Shown: positions 37,059 through 50,010, counted from the stretch's first letter. The stretch is DNA of 64,000 bases from Tetracentron sinense (GCA_015143295.1 CM026570.1:22885250-22949249); one strand, 5' to 3'. Made by a program: numbers and translations. The notes: generated by a model not told the origin, from the sequence alone.

Positions 37059-39176
37059 TCTAGAACCCCAAATTTATTATTCTTGATATTCGTGATGATT
37101 ATTAAATTTTATGGAAACCTGTGTTTAAAAATTTAATGAGATCAAGCTTATAAATTTTATGTGAAACGCATTGATTTTGAAACCCAAATAAATTACGTAA
37201 TTTAAGACATTTTAGAACTAAATTGCATGAAAAGAAAAATAGGCAAAAAAGTAGCAAAAGACAAAAAAAAAAATTGATCGATCGCCCACAACGCCGTTTT
37301 GGTGATGGTTTGCACGATTTTTTGATTTTTTTCGAGTCCCTAGAACCCCCAACACTATAAATACTATTTATGTTCGTGAGTTGAGGGTTTCTAAGGCTTC
37401 TTAAACTTGAAAGAGAGAGAGAGAAGGGGATTTTGAGAGATTCAAGAGGAGAAATCAAATGTTTTGCAAGGAAAAATGGTGAAAAGGCTTAAATCAATCT
37501 CATTCGAAGCACTTGATTGTAGGGAAGCGATCGGGAGAGGTAAATATAAATTCCTTTCTACCAACGTGATGAAACTGATAGATTTAAAGCAAGAAAAATA
37601 TGATTAAGCATTCTTATGATGTGTCAATCCCTTATGAATAGATATAATGTTCAGAGATTGTTTTCATTATGATATTCTTATGAAAGATAGATATGATGTT
37701 CAAAGAATGTTGTCATTATGATTTTCTTATGAATGATAGACATGATGTTTAGAGAATGTTTTAATTATGATTTTCTTATGAACGATAGACATGATGTATA
37801 GAGAATGTTTCATTACAAATTTATTGTGAAAGATAATTATGATGTTGGAGATGTTTCTTATGATTTTTATTATTCACATCAACAAGGGGAAAGGGAATGA
37901 TTTTGTGTCTATGTATGATAGAGAATGGAGGAAGGGATGGTTGGATTTGATGGAATGAGTATGAGTTCGATTTGAAATTGTGATGTGTTATAAAAACTAA
38001 GGTTTTATGAGATTAGTTCTATCAAAACTATATATTGAAATTTGATGCATGATAAATAGGATTGTTTCATCATTTTAGTGTTGAAAACATGATAAACCTA
38101 TATTTTTATATTAATCAACTATGAAAAATTCTGCATGTTTAAACTGGTGTATGATTGACAGTTATCATTGTTTCATTCATGAAATTAATTATGTACAAGC
38201 ATGATAATAAGTAAGATAACAAGTATTATGCAAGTATACAAGAACATGAGCATGATTGTATGATTGAGTTTTGCACTACCTGAGTACCCAGTAGCCTAAG
38301 ATCAAGGCAAAACAAGTTGTATGCACCGGTTAATGTGTAGACAAGCTGTATACACCGGATAATGTGTAGACAAGCCGTATACACCAGATAATGTGTAGAC
38401 AAGCCGTATGCACCGGATAATGTGTAAATCGTGTGGTACCTCGGTAAGTAGGGTTTATGTTAGTCTCTACCCAATATATGGGGTAGAGTTATTTTAAGTT
38501 ATTGCACTTTGCATGTTGTTGCATACATTCACGAACAAGAAAGATAAGTAAGATAAACAAGAAAAATAAGTACAAGTTAGCACGTATAAGAATTGAATTT
38601 GAATTATACTTCCGCACTCTGAATTGTTTATATGTTTACATGTCATCTTAAAATTCTAATTTATGATTTATATTAAATGTTGTTATATTGTTAGCTAGGA
38701 GTTTATATATATGCGGGGTAACTTGTTACTCAGCTGATGACTTTTATTGTCGGCAGGTTCTAGGTTTGATATCTGTGCCCCCTGAATCTTGGGAAGAGGA
38801 AGAGTACGAGGAAGAAGAGGAAGAGTCAACAGGTGATTATTCCGATAGTGAATGGAATTTGGACCGTTGGTCATTTCTTGGAAATTAGATTATTAATATT
38901 TATATTTGGAGTTAAGACATTGTAATAGACTTAATTTTATATTTATGATTAGATTAAATTGATCATTGGGAATCAGGATGAATGATTGGAATTATTGATT
39001 TTGTTTCAACTGTAATTCGAGACATTAAACTTGATCATGATTTATTTAAAGAAAAAAATTACAGATTCATGTTTTAGATTGCCTTAAATGCTTTATAACA
39101 GGAAGTTATAAAAGTTGATGGTTAAGTCACGTGCCAAAGCCTCACATTAATCTAGGTGGGATTTTGGGGCGCAACA
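37059..39176 (+). repeat. 5' LTR of a Tekay/Del-type chromovirus
   Basis: The right end GGGGCGCAACA at 39176 lies just before a methionine-tRNA PBS (39181). The left end is approximate (TAGAACCCCAAATTT near 37060, likely a decayed start), right after the plastid insertion. About 2.1 kb. Within it are five units of about 57-60 bp (37610-37860, TTCTTATGAA...GATATGATG...AGAATGTT) and four of 33 bp (38308-38422, GACAAGCCGTATACACCGG...). A short acidic ORF ends at 38888. Confidence 0.78.
38688..38888 (+). other. acidic micro-ORF inside the Tekay-like LTR
   Basis: A 66-codon ORF whose end SWEEEEYEEEEEESTGDYSD then SEWNLDRWSFLGN parallels WIEEDYGEEEPYVEPQEEAR then DLDHWPF in the solo LTR (27480-27569, minus). 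The similarity to a sequence in another LTR is at protein and DNA level, so coding function is not proven. Confidence 0.4.
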
Positions 39177-39180
39177 GAGG

Positions 39181-39192
39181 TGGTATCAGAGC
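39181..39192 (+). other. primer binding site of the Tekay-like element
   Basis: TGGTATCAGAGC, complementary to initiator methionine tRNA, four bases after the LTR end. Confidence 0.9.
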
Positions 39193-39335
39193 AAAGGCAT
39201 TAGGTTAGGTAGGGCTTATGTTTTAAGGATACAGCAGGCTAGGGTTCATTGTGATGTTAGTGTAAGGTTTGAGTGTTAGGGTAAATTAATTCTAAGTTAG
39301 ACTAATGGTTACCGTTTACTCTCAGGAATATCACA

Positions 39336-40240
39336 ATGAGGCGCGGTGGCAGAGCTCGTGGATATAACACTAGGGGAAGCGCTAGCAGGGGTATTGGAGA
39401 AGGACATCCAATTGGTAATGATCAGCTTGACTTGACTGAAGTATTAGGATCAATTGCCCAAACCATGGCACTCATTGCAGCTAGTCAACCTACTACAGCT
39501 GCTCCTGGACACGCAGAGGTACATGCACCTCCTCCACCCAGGCACATGCAGGGATTGAGGCATTCCAGAGATTGAGGCCTCCGTCATTTTATGGGACCAC
39601 AGATCCAATAACTGCAGAGGCATGAATCTTACACCTGGAGAAGATATTTTCAGTTCTGTCTCCCACGAATACTGAAAGAGTGACATGGGCAATCTTTGTA
39701 ATGGAAGGCGAAGCAGAGCATTAGTGGCGAGCAGCCTCCATGACTAGGGATTTGACTAGAGCTGGCCAACCATGGACATGGGGGAAATTTTTGAATGTGT
39801 TTTATTAGAAGTATTTTCCAGTGGTTGTACGGGAAAAGAAAGAAGCAGAGTTCCTCACTCTTGAACAAGGGAAGATGTCAGTGGCTGAGTACGAGGCCTA
39901 GTTCTCGGAACTTTCAAGGTTCGCACCTCACATGATTGCCACAAAGGCGATGAAAGCAAGGAAGTTTGAAAGGGGTTTAAGAGACTTCATTCGAGACCGA
40001 GTCTCAATGTTTCGACTCAAGACTTTCACTGAGGTGAACGATAGAGCACAGTTGGCTGATAAGAATTCTGAGGAATTCTTGAAGAAGAGAGTTATGAACC
40101 AAAAGGAAAATTTTGGTAGGGGACAGTCAAGTAGGGTTGGACCACAAGATAGGCCCAGATTTTGAGGCCAACCACCAGCAGCTAGGCCGACTCCGTATCA
40201 GGCCGATCGATTCAGTTAATATCCCTCAGGAAACACCGTT
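39336..40240 (+). pseudogene. gag region of the Tekay-like chromovirus
   Basis: Starts MRRGGRARGYNTRGSASRGI, typical of Tekay/Del Gag, followed by a region with EKKEAEFLTLEQGKMSVAEY and MKARKFERGLRDFIRDRVSM, the retrotransposon gag core. It would form the capsid. It is broken several times; pol is not present before the Tat sequence takes over around 40.24 kb. Confidence 0.85.
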
Positions 40241-40498
40241 TCGATCAAACCCCTTGCCGCTTCTGAGCGACACCTTCTTCTGGAAAGCGCCCCCAGGCTA
40301 CGCCACCCTGCATCTACTCGTCTTCCCCAGCTACTCGCTACCCACCAGCAATGGCCCTAATCACTTCATCACACTCACCATTTGCACAGCATGCATACAT
40401 CTCATCATCACTAAAATCTATCTTTGTGTAAAAATAAGATGATTCCAGTCTTTACCGTTCAATTGTCATCCTGGCATTCTCCGGCAAAGAGGGGCAAC
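40241..40498 (+). mobile_element. tail of a Tat element ending in a polypurine tract
   Basis: Sequence ends CCGGCAAAGAGGGGCAAC (40481-40498) right before LTR C, as at 11616-11631 before LTR A. It indicates that a Tat internal region once lay left of this LTR. The left edge is approximate. Confidence 0.6.
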
Positions 40499-43400
40499 TG
40501 TAAGCACCCAATTTTTACACCCTGCCTTAACCATGCTTAACATCATTAACCATGGTCATCCCCTGCTGAGTCCCCAGTCAAAGCCCTAAACCCTAGGTAA
40601 AGCCCTAAACCTTAGGCAAAAATCCTAAACCCTAGACCATACCCTAGGTAAACCCTAAACCCTAGGTAAAACCCTAGGAAAAATCCTAAAACCTAAGAAA
40701 AACCCTAAACCTTAGAATCCAAACCTCTATGGGCTCAAGGCCCATTTCAATTAAAAAACCCTAACCCTAGGCTAACCCTAGCTAAACCCTAAGTCAACCC
40801 TAGGTAAACCCTAGGCCTAACCCTAGGTAAACCGTAGACCTAACCCTAGGTGAACCCTAAGCCTAAAACCCTGCAGGCTCAAGGCCCATTAGCAAACCCT
40901 TAAACCCCAAAATCCTAGTTTAACCCTAGGTAATACCCTAAACCCTAGTCTAACCCTAGGTAATACCTTAAACCCTAGGCTAACCCTAGGAAAACCCTGG
41001 TTAAAAACCCTAGAAAACCCAAGGTAAGACTCTATAGGCTCAAAGCCCACTCAAGGCCTAAAACCCCAAAATCGTGGCTAACACTCCTCTGTGGGCCCAA
41101 ACATGGGCCCACAAGCCTTCAGGGCCAAACCCCAGTGGGGCCAACCTACCTTTTCAAAAAATTTAAAATGGGCGCCAACTCCAAATAGAGTAAAGGGGGG
41201 TTGCTCTCAGCCCGCATGTGTGAGGGCTGGGCCCAAAGTAGAAAAAAAATTGTCACTATTCATTGTCTTCTCCAACCGAATGTGCATACAGCAGCTCCCC
41301 CACTGCTCCAGCTCCCTCCTATCCACATCAAGCTTGTCCCCCATGCCTAGGGTTATACCCTAAACACCCCTAAGGGTATACCCTACTCCTCTATATAAGC
41401 ACCCCCATCACCACGAGTTTAGGAGGCCATTTTTTTCAATCCAAAAAAATCTCTGCAAAAACCCTGTCCAAGCTCGGTTTCCCCAATCCAAACCCAAAGC
41501 CCTCTCCTGGAACTACCTTGTAGCCTCCCCAGAACCTCCCAAGGCCTGTCCTAACCTTGCATTAGTCCTGTGCAACACCACAACCACCATCACCGTATCC
41601 AAGGCAATTTTCCATATACCAAACCCTTGTCCAGTTGGTTAGCCCACCCCACCTCTTTCCAACCTCTGTCTCCACCTTGAAAAGGTCTTATACACTCCTT
41701 GTAGCCTCCCAACATCTTTCACCAGGCCACCACAGGCCTGATCCAACTTCTACGTGACAACCACCACCATTGCAGCACCACAGTGCTCCACTACCGTGAA
41801 CAGACCAGTAGGGTAGCAGCCTTTCCCCCCAGTCTTTTATTTCTTTTTCCTATTTACAATCACTGTAAGGACCCCTGATCCTCTTCCAGGGATCCATTTT
41901 ATCTTTTTTTTTGTTTTTTAGCTTAGACCAAACCTGGGATAAGGATCCCCCTGCCTTAACCGTAGGCATGGGGAACTCCTTTGAGGTGCAACTCAGGTTC
42001 AGCTCCCCCCACTCATGCATGGTTAGCTCCCCTAGGGTCTGGGGGTCCCTCAGGCATGAGGGAACCCCTGGACCTGTATTGGTGCAACCCCCCAGTGGGG
42101 AAAATCTCTTCCTAGCCATTTTTTATTTTCTTTGTAACTACCCTGTTAATCCTAGTTAGTTCAGGCCCTGGTCAAGTCCAAGGCCATGCTTAGGGACCTC
42201 GGACCCCTGGTTATCTTCCATATTCATCCTAGCCTCTAACTCAACCATTAAGCATGGTTAAATCAGGTCTAAACCTAAGTTGATAGTTTGGTAGGACTAC
42301 CAAACAGGGTATCTTTGGCCCTCTTTGGGGCCCACATGTGACATCCCCCTCAGCCCACCAAAGGCTCAGGGTCTTCCCTGTAGTCCAGGATACACCTCTG
42401 TGGTCTCATTTTTCCCTGGGGTCACCCCTAACTCGAGTTAAAACCCAGCAAACCAAGGTTAGTTAGAATAGCATCATTTCAGTCTTTCCTGTCCTCCAGA
42501 CTACACCTCTGTGGTCTCAGTTTCTCCTGGTTCAGTCCCTAACCCGAGTTAACACACTGCAAACCACAGTTAAAAAGTTGACTATAATGAAGGTAATCCT
42601 ATTACATCCATTCTGATTTTTTTAACTTCTGGGCTTTGCATAGGGCCCAGACTAAGTAGGAGGCCAGTCTAAGCCCTTCCATACTCCCTGTGATCAATTT
42701 TGACCTAATCTGACCCTTAAACATGGTTAAAACTACTTTTAGTTAACATTTAACCATGGTTAAGCAACCCTTAACCCACAAAATTCTGAAAAAATGCTCA
42801 TAAAATTATAAATATTCCAAGGAATCCAAAATGACCTTCTGCATTCATTTTTACTCTGGTTAGGACCCTTAACCATGGTCAAACTCCACTTTTGGTTAAT
42901 ATTTAACCATGGTTAAGTAGTCCTTAACCCACAAAATTCTGAAAAAATGCTCATAAAATCAGAAATATTATGAGAAGCTCAAAAATGGTCTGTTTCAACC
43001 ATTTAACCATGGTTAGTAATCCTAACCATGGTGACCCCTAATCATGGTTAAGCAATCCTTAACCCTGAAAAACAAATCTGGAAAAATCTCAAAAAAAATT
43101 CAAAAAAATATAAAAAGACCAAAGATACAATTTCTGGGCTTTCTAACCCTAGTTAATACCCCTAACCATGGTTAAACATCTTTTTAACCTCGGTTAGCAA
43201 TCCTAACCCCCGGTTAAAACACTTTTGGCCTACCGACCCTCACTCTTGGCCTACCAGGCCTAACTTTGGCCTACCGGGCCTGACCATACCGTTTTCATTT
43301 GTAGTTAGTAATCCTAACCATGGTTAGTTTGACCTAACCCTAGTTTGCCTTAGCCTACCAGGCTCCTCTCTTGGCCTACTGGGCCCAAACCTAGCCTCTG

Positions 43401-43863
43401 GGCTCAAACATTGCACATTGACCAACCTCGGTCAAACAAAACCCCAATCTATCGGATTAGGCCCATTAGTCACCTTTGGTGCACACACATCCCCTAGCCT
43501 TGGTACGGGCACATGTGCTAGAACTACGCTCGGTTTGATCTCACCCCAATGTGAGTACGTAGGCAACCAAACCCAAGTTCGATCCTAGTTAGCTTTTCTT
43601 TCTTAGATTAGTATTAGCTTAAACTTAAGCATTTGATTAACATTGACTTAACTTTGACTTAAACCTAGCAAGTAGGGAACCATTGTAAAATGAAAGTACC
43701 TGGGTGCCTAACCCCTTCCCCGAACTTAATCGAACCTCTTACGCTAATCTCTAATCGTAGACCAAAGTCTTTATCCAACAAACTCAAGATTTATCCCTTC
43801 TAAATGAATAGGTGGTGACTCTAAACCCGTGAGATTTTTAAGGTTTCCCGAAACTCGCGCTCA
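40499..43863 (+). repeat. 5' LTR of Tat element C (family 1)
   Basis: Starts TGTAAGCACCC, ends CGCGCTCA; 3365 bp. TATA box CTATATAAGCACC at about 41390. Telomere-like CCCTAAACCCTAGG tracts (40560-41060) and about a dozen AACCATGGTT-like palindromes, most of them at 42240-43330. The TACGTAGGCAACC box is at 43558-43570. Polypurine tract on its left and PBS on its right. Confidence 0.82.
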
Positions 43864-43869
43864 TAGCTC

Positions 43870-43888
43870 TGGCGACTCTGCTGGGGAC
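43870..43888 (+). other. primer binding site of Tat element C
   Basis: CTGGCGACTCTGCTGGGGA, the tRNA-Arg-type site known in Ogre/Tat elements. Confidence 0.85.
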
Positions 43889-44950
43889 GTAACCATAAGG
43901 TTCAGCCCGGAACCTAGGTTTAAGCTAAATAAACCTCAAATTAATCAAATGTCTAAGTATTTAACCTAATATTAATCATTTTACATCTTTTGGATGACTT
44001 GTGTACTATGCATCTCATTCATCTCATAGTTGTGTAACTGTCCTACTAAATCCATTAGACAGGCTTATTACACTAACGGTTGGTGAATGATCATCCTCAG
44101 TGTCAGTGGCTTAACAGTCTTAAAAGTTCGCGGAGTTACTCCTGGCGGATGATTACCCTTAGGAAAGGATTCTGAACGCTCTTACTTACACCAATCGTCT
44201 ATTTTTAAGGGAGTCACATATACGGTGTTAAGTGATCCCCCACCCTGCTAGAAACACATTTTCATCAACCCAACATTCATACATATAGCCTAGGATAGGG
44301 TATAGTTTACAAGCAGCCCACCCAGGGAGGGTTACCCTACCTAACCTGCTTGCACCTTATACCTGTCCCCAATCATGACTGACTATCCGGGTACTTTACC
44401 CAAGTAAACACCCATCCAGTGGCATGTATTGAGCCAAACTTGTGCTTGTAATAAAATACACCTAACCCCGTGTCCCGACATAGCATATGAGGTTCAAACC
44501 CCAGGCAAATCGGTCTTCCTAAAGACCTACCCAGCCTTGACCTTATAGGCCTCCGGTTCTCAACAACCTGGGTAAAGCACGCCGAAACTCTGTCCGACTG
44601 CCCTATCGGCTCACATATACCTTGTCACACCCAATCAAAATTCAAAAAAGTACGTCATCATTTGCATCTTTGCATTTTTCATCTGCATACACAGTTACTC
44701 ACATCAAGTCTGTCTTCATTCAGGTAGATACCAGGTCCTTCAGGGATCGTTAAGACAAGTGGTCAACCCTCACAGTCCGTACATTTGACTTCTCAAGGGG
44801 CATGTGACAAGAACCTTCAGGATGCAATCAAGGCCCTCACTTCCGATCAGAGTCTCACTTAGGCCCAATACTACAAATTAGGATCCGTCTTAAACCTGTC
44901 CATAGTCAAACTAGACTCGCGCCTCATAAACGTTGCAATACAATGTTGAA
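43889..44950 (+). other. 5' leader of Tat element C
   Basis: Noncoding. It contains a box conserved in B and D (about 44190-44243: ACCAATCGTC...GGGAGTC...ATATACGGTG). Confidence 0.6.
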
Positions 44951-46470
44951 ACCCCTCGTACATGGTCTTTCATTTCGATAAGAATGAACTATGTCTGACT
45001 TTGGAGGAAATTCAGTGCATTCTGAGGTTAAATATGGAGGGCGATCTCATAGTACCCCGCTACAAGATAAATTTTCAAGCAGACCTCTCAAGGTTCTTGC
45101 ATCTCAAGCCTACCTGCTTACAGCCCGGTGCTAACGGCACTTTTGACCGGATCCCCATAGGCTTTATGAAAAAGCAGTACCGACCCAAGTGAAACCCTGA
45201 TCCCATCACAGCGGAACTCCCTGGTCTCAATTCCTTTACACGATAGTTGTATCTCAGTTGCTGTTTCAGAGATGCCGCATACTTGTCGACTCAGTACTGG
45301 TGGAGATTATCGAGAACATTTGTAGTTCCAAAACTGTCATACCAGTCATCCTTACAGAGCTTCTCAGGGCTCTCAATCAAGCAACAGATCGCAAAAAGGG
45401 CATCTTCCATGCCAGTGCCCTCTATTGCACCTATGGTTAGTAGGACACCTGCCTACTATCATAACAGTACCGACCGACCTCCATAAAGCCTACAGTCTTC
45501 CCCGAAAGATTTCTCAGAATCAGTGCCTGATAGCGACTACAGGCGTCGGAGAGCTCTACTAGCTTCTCCAAGCCCTGTTAGAGGAGGAGATCGTATGGCA
45601 GTGCGAGTGGCTAGTCATCAGAGGGCTACCTTGCGTCGTCATAACAGGAAGACGGTGCATGATCCTTACCGCACTAACTGGTTCAGCATCCTTTGTACCA
45701 CTCAGAGTCCTCCGCCAGTTTAGATTCCCCCAGTGCATTCCAGTCATAGACCGGTAGGGAAATGACTTCACTAGCTTCATGTTGCATTCCGAGCACCTCA
45801 CTAGCCGATTTCGGTCAGAGGCGAAGCTCCAGGTGAGATCAGTGGCCAAACTTTATGGTTACATCAGGACCACTTACAGACGTAGCGTACCAGCTTTGGG
45901 CGAAAAACCCTGACATTCCATTCGATATGCCTGTACCTAGGGAACTACCCACACCAGTTTTAGCTCCATCAAAAGGAACTATACCATTAGTTGAAATGGT
46001 AGTCTCCAGGAGAAACATCTTCCTGGAGAGATAGCTTCAGATCCGGCTGAAAGAGAAGCGGCTTCGGAAAGCCCAACAGGCAGTCAGGCTACAGGAAGCA
46101 GACCGGGACTGCGAACTCCAGGCTATGCAAGAGCAACTTGAGTGGACAATCCGGTCTTGTTAGAAGAAGTAGAGAGGCGACGCCAAGGAAACATCCATCA
46201 TCAGGGCCAGCTACACTTTTATCAGGAATAGCTTGATAGTGCAAAAACGGAGATGACCTCCCGTATCCAACAATTTGGATACCGGATGTTCAACACTACC
46301 GTGACCATTGCAAACATGGAGGTTGAGGTCATATCCCTCCAACAGTAAATCATGGACCTCGAGGGTGTGCCCCGCCCACTCGACTTCGCGATCCCTGATG
46401 GACTTGCCTAGGATCGAATCTTTTCTCTTTTCTTTGAGTCGCACAGTCCTGTACTCACTTAACAAGCATC
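44950..46470 (+). pseudogene. ORF1 of Tat element C (function unknown)
   Basis: The segment ELCLTLEEIQCILRLNMEGD resembles the N-terminal part of the ORF1 found upstream of gag in Ogre/Tat elements, related to plant-mobile-domain proteins. The later part is Gln/Glu/Arg-rich and probably coiled coil. No enzymatic motif. Broken many times. Confidence 0.6.
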
Positions 46471-46549
46471 AATGAAAAATCCTTTTCTAGCATCATCTCT
46501 CTCTCATCATGCATAATCCTGATTAGCCATTGCATCCTTTTCAGTTGCA

Positions 46550-48310
46550 TGAGTCAACCCATGACTCACTCTATTACTGGAATTCTCGCAGAATCAGTCC
46601 TGATAGAGGTGCCAGTTATGGATCTAGTACTTTACAGGACCCCATCTGAGAGCAACTCAGAAGCAATGATAGAACCATCAGACCATCAGCAAAGGACAGA
46701 TGAATTGTTATAGTCTCATAACCAGGATATCACAGCCATGCAGGCCAAGTAAGACCGAGTTTTGGAATCCCTGAAGATTCTAATTGGTACCTGAACCGAT
46801 GAACCCTCCACCCGGATCCCGACCGGTGAATCATCTGAGCAACCTATCCCTGAGCCTCAGCCTATCGCCATCATCATACCAAACCCTGGACCCATAACTG
46901 GCGGAGGTGAAGCAGAGTATGATCAGTACGATGAGCAGCCCAAAGCCTCATATGTCAGTCAAGACAGGCCACCATCATCATACCCTACACTGTCTCTCAG
47001 AGATCAGCCTGAGGAAATCAAACAAATGAAGGAGGAGATGAGAAGAATGAGAGGGGCATCTGCCAACCCTAGTCTATCATTGGAGGACCTGACTTTCTCC
47101 TCTGGGGATTCTGTTCCTCTGAGCTTTAAAGTACTTGACTTTGACAAGTACGACAGCCCAGATTGTCCTAAACAATATCTGCAGATGTATCTGGGGGACA
47201 TGCTCTTGTATAACAGAAACCAACCCCTGCTCATCCAATACTTCCAGAAAATTCTGAAGGGAGCAACCCTTGCCTGGTGGATGTCGATTGACAAGCAGTG
47301 AATCAAGACGTGGCAGGACGCCATGGATGCCTTTGTAGAATAGTACTCCATCAATCAGGAGCTTCAACCTCAGAAAGGCCAGTTAGTACAGATGTACCAG
47401 CGTAACAATGAGTCCTTCCTAGAATACGCCACCCGCTGGAGGAAATGGCAGCAAAGATCATCACTCCTATCCCTAAAGAAGAACTAGCAAACATATTTTT
47501 GGGCACTTTGAAGCATCCCTCCTCCACACTGATGGTGACTCTACCAGTAGTGGACTTGGCACCATTGTCAAGACTGGTACCCGCATTGAGACAGCTATTC
47601 AGAGTGGTGTCATTCACTCCAGCTTATGGCTTGCTCCTCCCAGAACAGCAGTAGCATCAACCAGCAGAAACAAGGGTCTCAAGGACCAGAGAAGAAAAGA
47701 AGATGTTCAGATGGTATCTTCTACGGCCCCTATCAGATTGCCAGCACCTGCCGCTCAGACTCACCAAGCAAGTAGAAACACCCGGCCAAACAGACAAAAC
47801 CAGGGGCAAAACTGTCCCCTAGAAACTTTACCCCTCTTCTCTACTCCCTAAGTCAACTATTAAGTTTTCTAACCAAGCAGGGTCTTCTCACATTGAGAGG
47901 CCATACCCCTCTCTTACCTCCAGACAAGCAAAGCAAAAACTATGATGCCAATCAGCACTATGCCTTCCATCAAGGCTCGGGTTATGCAACAGCTTACTGT
48001 ATAGGCCTAAAGTGCGCTATCCAAGATCTCTTGGATAAGGGTAAGGTCAAGCTTGCTCCCAGTAATGTCAGCATCGACCAGGTGCCACTGCCCCCACACA
48101 ACAATCAAATCAACTTTATTAAGATGGAAGAGCCCGAGGCAGGGCAGCCGAGACCCTACACACCCGTAATTGATGATGGCATCATCAGGCCTTCTTACCA
48201 ACATCCAGTCATAATCTCAGCCTCCCAGTCAAATATACAGACCATCCAGTCTCTGTTCCAGATCCCTGTCCCCGAGCAGATCATCTATACCATCCCTTGC
48301 CCTGTAAACT
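46550..48310 (+). pseudogene. gag region of Tat element C
   Basis: Capsid core seen as FKVLDFDKYDSPDCPKQYLQ with TLAWWMSIDKQ around 47120-47300, and a later YAFHQGSGYAT...LKCAIQDLLDKGKV segment (about 47960-48050) that has a partner in element D. Broken. Confidence 0.75.
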
Positions 48311-48859
48311 AGACCATAGCTCCAGCTTAAGCCTCAACCTCTTCAGGCCCTGTCCAGATCTCTTACATCCCGTTACTGCCTTTTGACCTCAACCAAGTAC
48401 CCGCTCCCCGCTCTCTCATCCTCGAGAGCGAAAGCATTACCAACTTGACCTGATCTGGCCAGGTATACCAACCTCCCGCAGCTAAGCCGGTAAAGGCAAA
48501 GGGAACAGAGAAAGAGAAAACATGGGTGTCAGCCCCAGAGAAAGAAATGGCAGACTTTGCAGTATTACTGAAAATACTGGAAAAAATAGAAGAATTCAAT
48601 ATCACCCAGTAATTGAGCAAAGTACCCGGGCAGATATCCATCTTGGGTCTCCTTCTAACATCCGAACATCACCGGAAGCAGCTGCTCCGAATATTCAGCA
48701 ATGCCCATATTACACCAGACATATCGCCTGAAAAACTAGGGCATATGGTTGGGCAAGTACTGGAATCCAGAATCATCTTCTTCACAGAGGAAGAAATACC
48801 AGACAGTGACAGAGATCACACCCGGGCTTTATACATCACAGTTCGGTGCATGGATTGAA

Positions 48860-49150
48860 CTCTATCATCAATGCTTATTGACAATGGCTCCGGTCTTAAT
48901 GTCTGCACTCTCTCAACACTGCAAAGCCTAGGCCTAGATCTCAGTCGAGTAAAGAAGAGACCGATGACTATTAGGGCCTTTGACAATTATACCAAGCAAA
49001 ATCTCGGTGATATTGATTTGACCATCAGGATAGGACCAGCTCAGTTCACTACAAACTTCCATGTCGTGAATGTACCAGCTTCATTTACCTTGCTCTTGGG
49101 ATGGTTGTGGATCCACGCGATTGTAGCCATCCCATCCTCTCTCCATTAGA
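48860..49150 (+). pseudogene. protease region of Tat element C
   Basis: LIDNGSGLNVCTLSTLQSLG carries the retropepsin D-x-G-S-type active site in the form usual for Tat elements, followed by TLLLGWLWIH near the end. Broken element. Confidence 0.8.
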
Positions 49151-49649
49151 GGATCAAATTCATTCAAGATGACAACCTAGTCGTAATCCCTTCCGAGGAA
49201 TTGCTAGTTCCTTCAGAGACATACAGGAGGTAGGTCAAGGTACAACCTTTATGTCCTACCAGTTTGAGCAAGTTAGTTCTATCACCCAGATAGATCAGCA
49301 AAGGAAGCAGGCAATACCGTCATTTGTCAGAATGATGGCCCGCATGAATTACCAGCCAAGACTTGGCCTGGGAGTCAGGAATTAGGGGATGAAAAACCCC
49401 TCTCGCACCAGTTGCTAACACTCTAAACTTACAACCCGGCACTAAACCTTCAGGGATTCCCGAATCTGAAATATTCAGCATGGCGCAGATATTTGAAGAA
49501 CTGGTTGTCGAAGATGCTGTAGAAACAGAAATGGAAGATCCAGCAGGAGAGCAGATTTACACCCTCTCCAACAGCTCTGAAGCATCCTTTAATCGCCGAC
49601 CACTAATCCGTTGGTAGACCGAGGCTCTCACCGTCGAAGCCGTACAGGG

Positions 49650-50010
49650 CCGGGGAAAGCACAATGCACGGAAGGTTGGTCCGGTCAAGCAGTGATTCAA
49701 GCACCATGCTCCTTCTTCTCTTAATCTATCTCTTTTTTGCTCTCGTTGCAAAATCCAAAATGTCGGCCAACTTTAGGCCTTTTTTGTGTGTTCAAGTCAA
49801 TTTTGTAAATAGTCCACTTTTTATCAATACAAAATCGGATGTTTTGACTCAAAAAGCATGTTTTCAAAAAATATTTTCATATCGGCTAATGATGAAATCA
49901 CACAGACTCTTTCCCTGGAAGGCCTAGTGTCCTGAAGCCAACAAAAACATAAAACACAAGCATGCTAAACTAAGCTTAATGATTTGACAGAAAATCGCAT
50001 GTGACAAGGC
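49650..50010 (+). other. T-rich noncoding stretch between protease and RT, possible Ogre-type intron
   Basis: Coding signal is lost between PR and RT; sequence is T-rich with a counterpart in D at about 61020-61260. Ogre elements are known to splice an intron between PR and RT. Splice sites not assigned. Confidence 0.45.

Noticed and set aside
40560-41060. True interstitial telomere
   Set aside because: Units are irregular, mixed with CCTAGG, and the same tracts occur inside other Tat LTRs.
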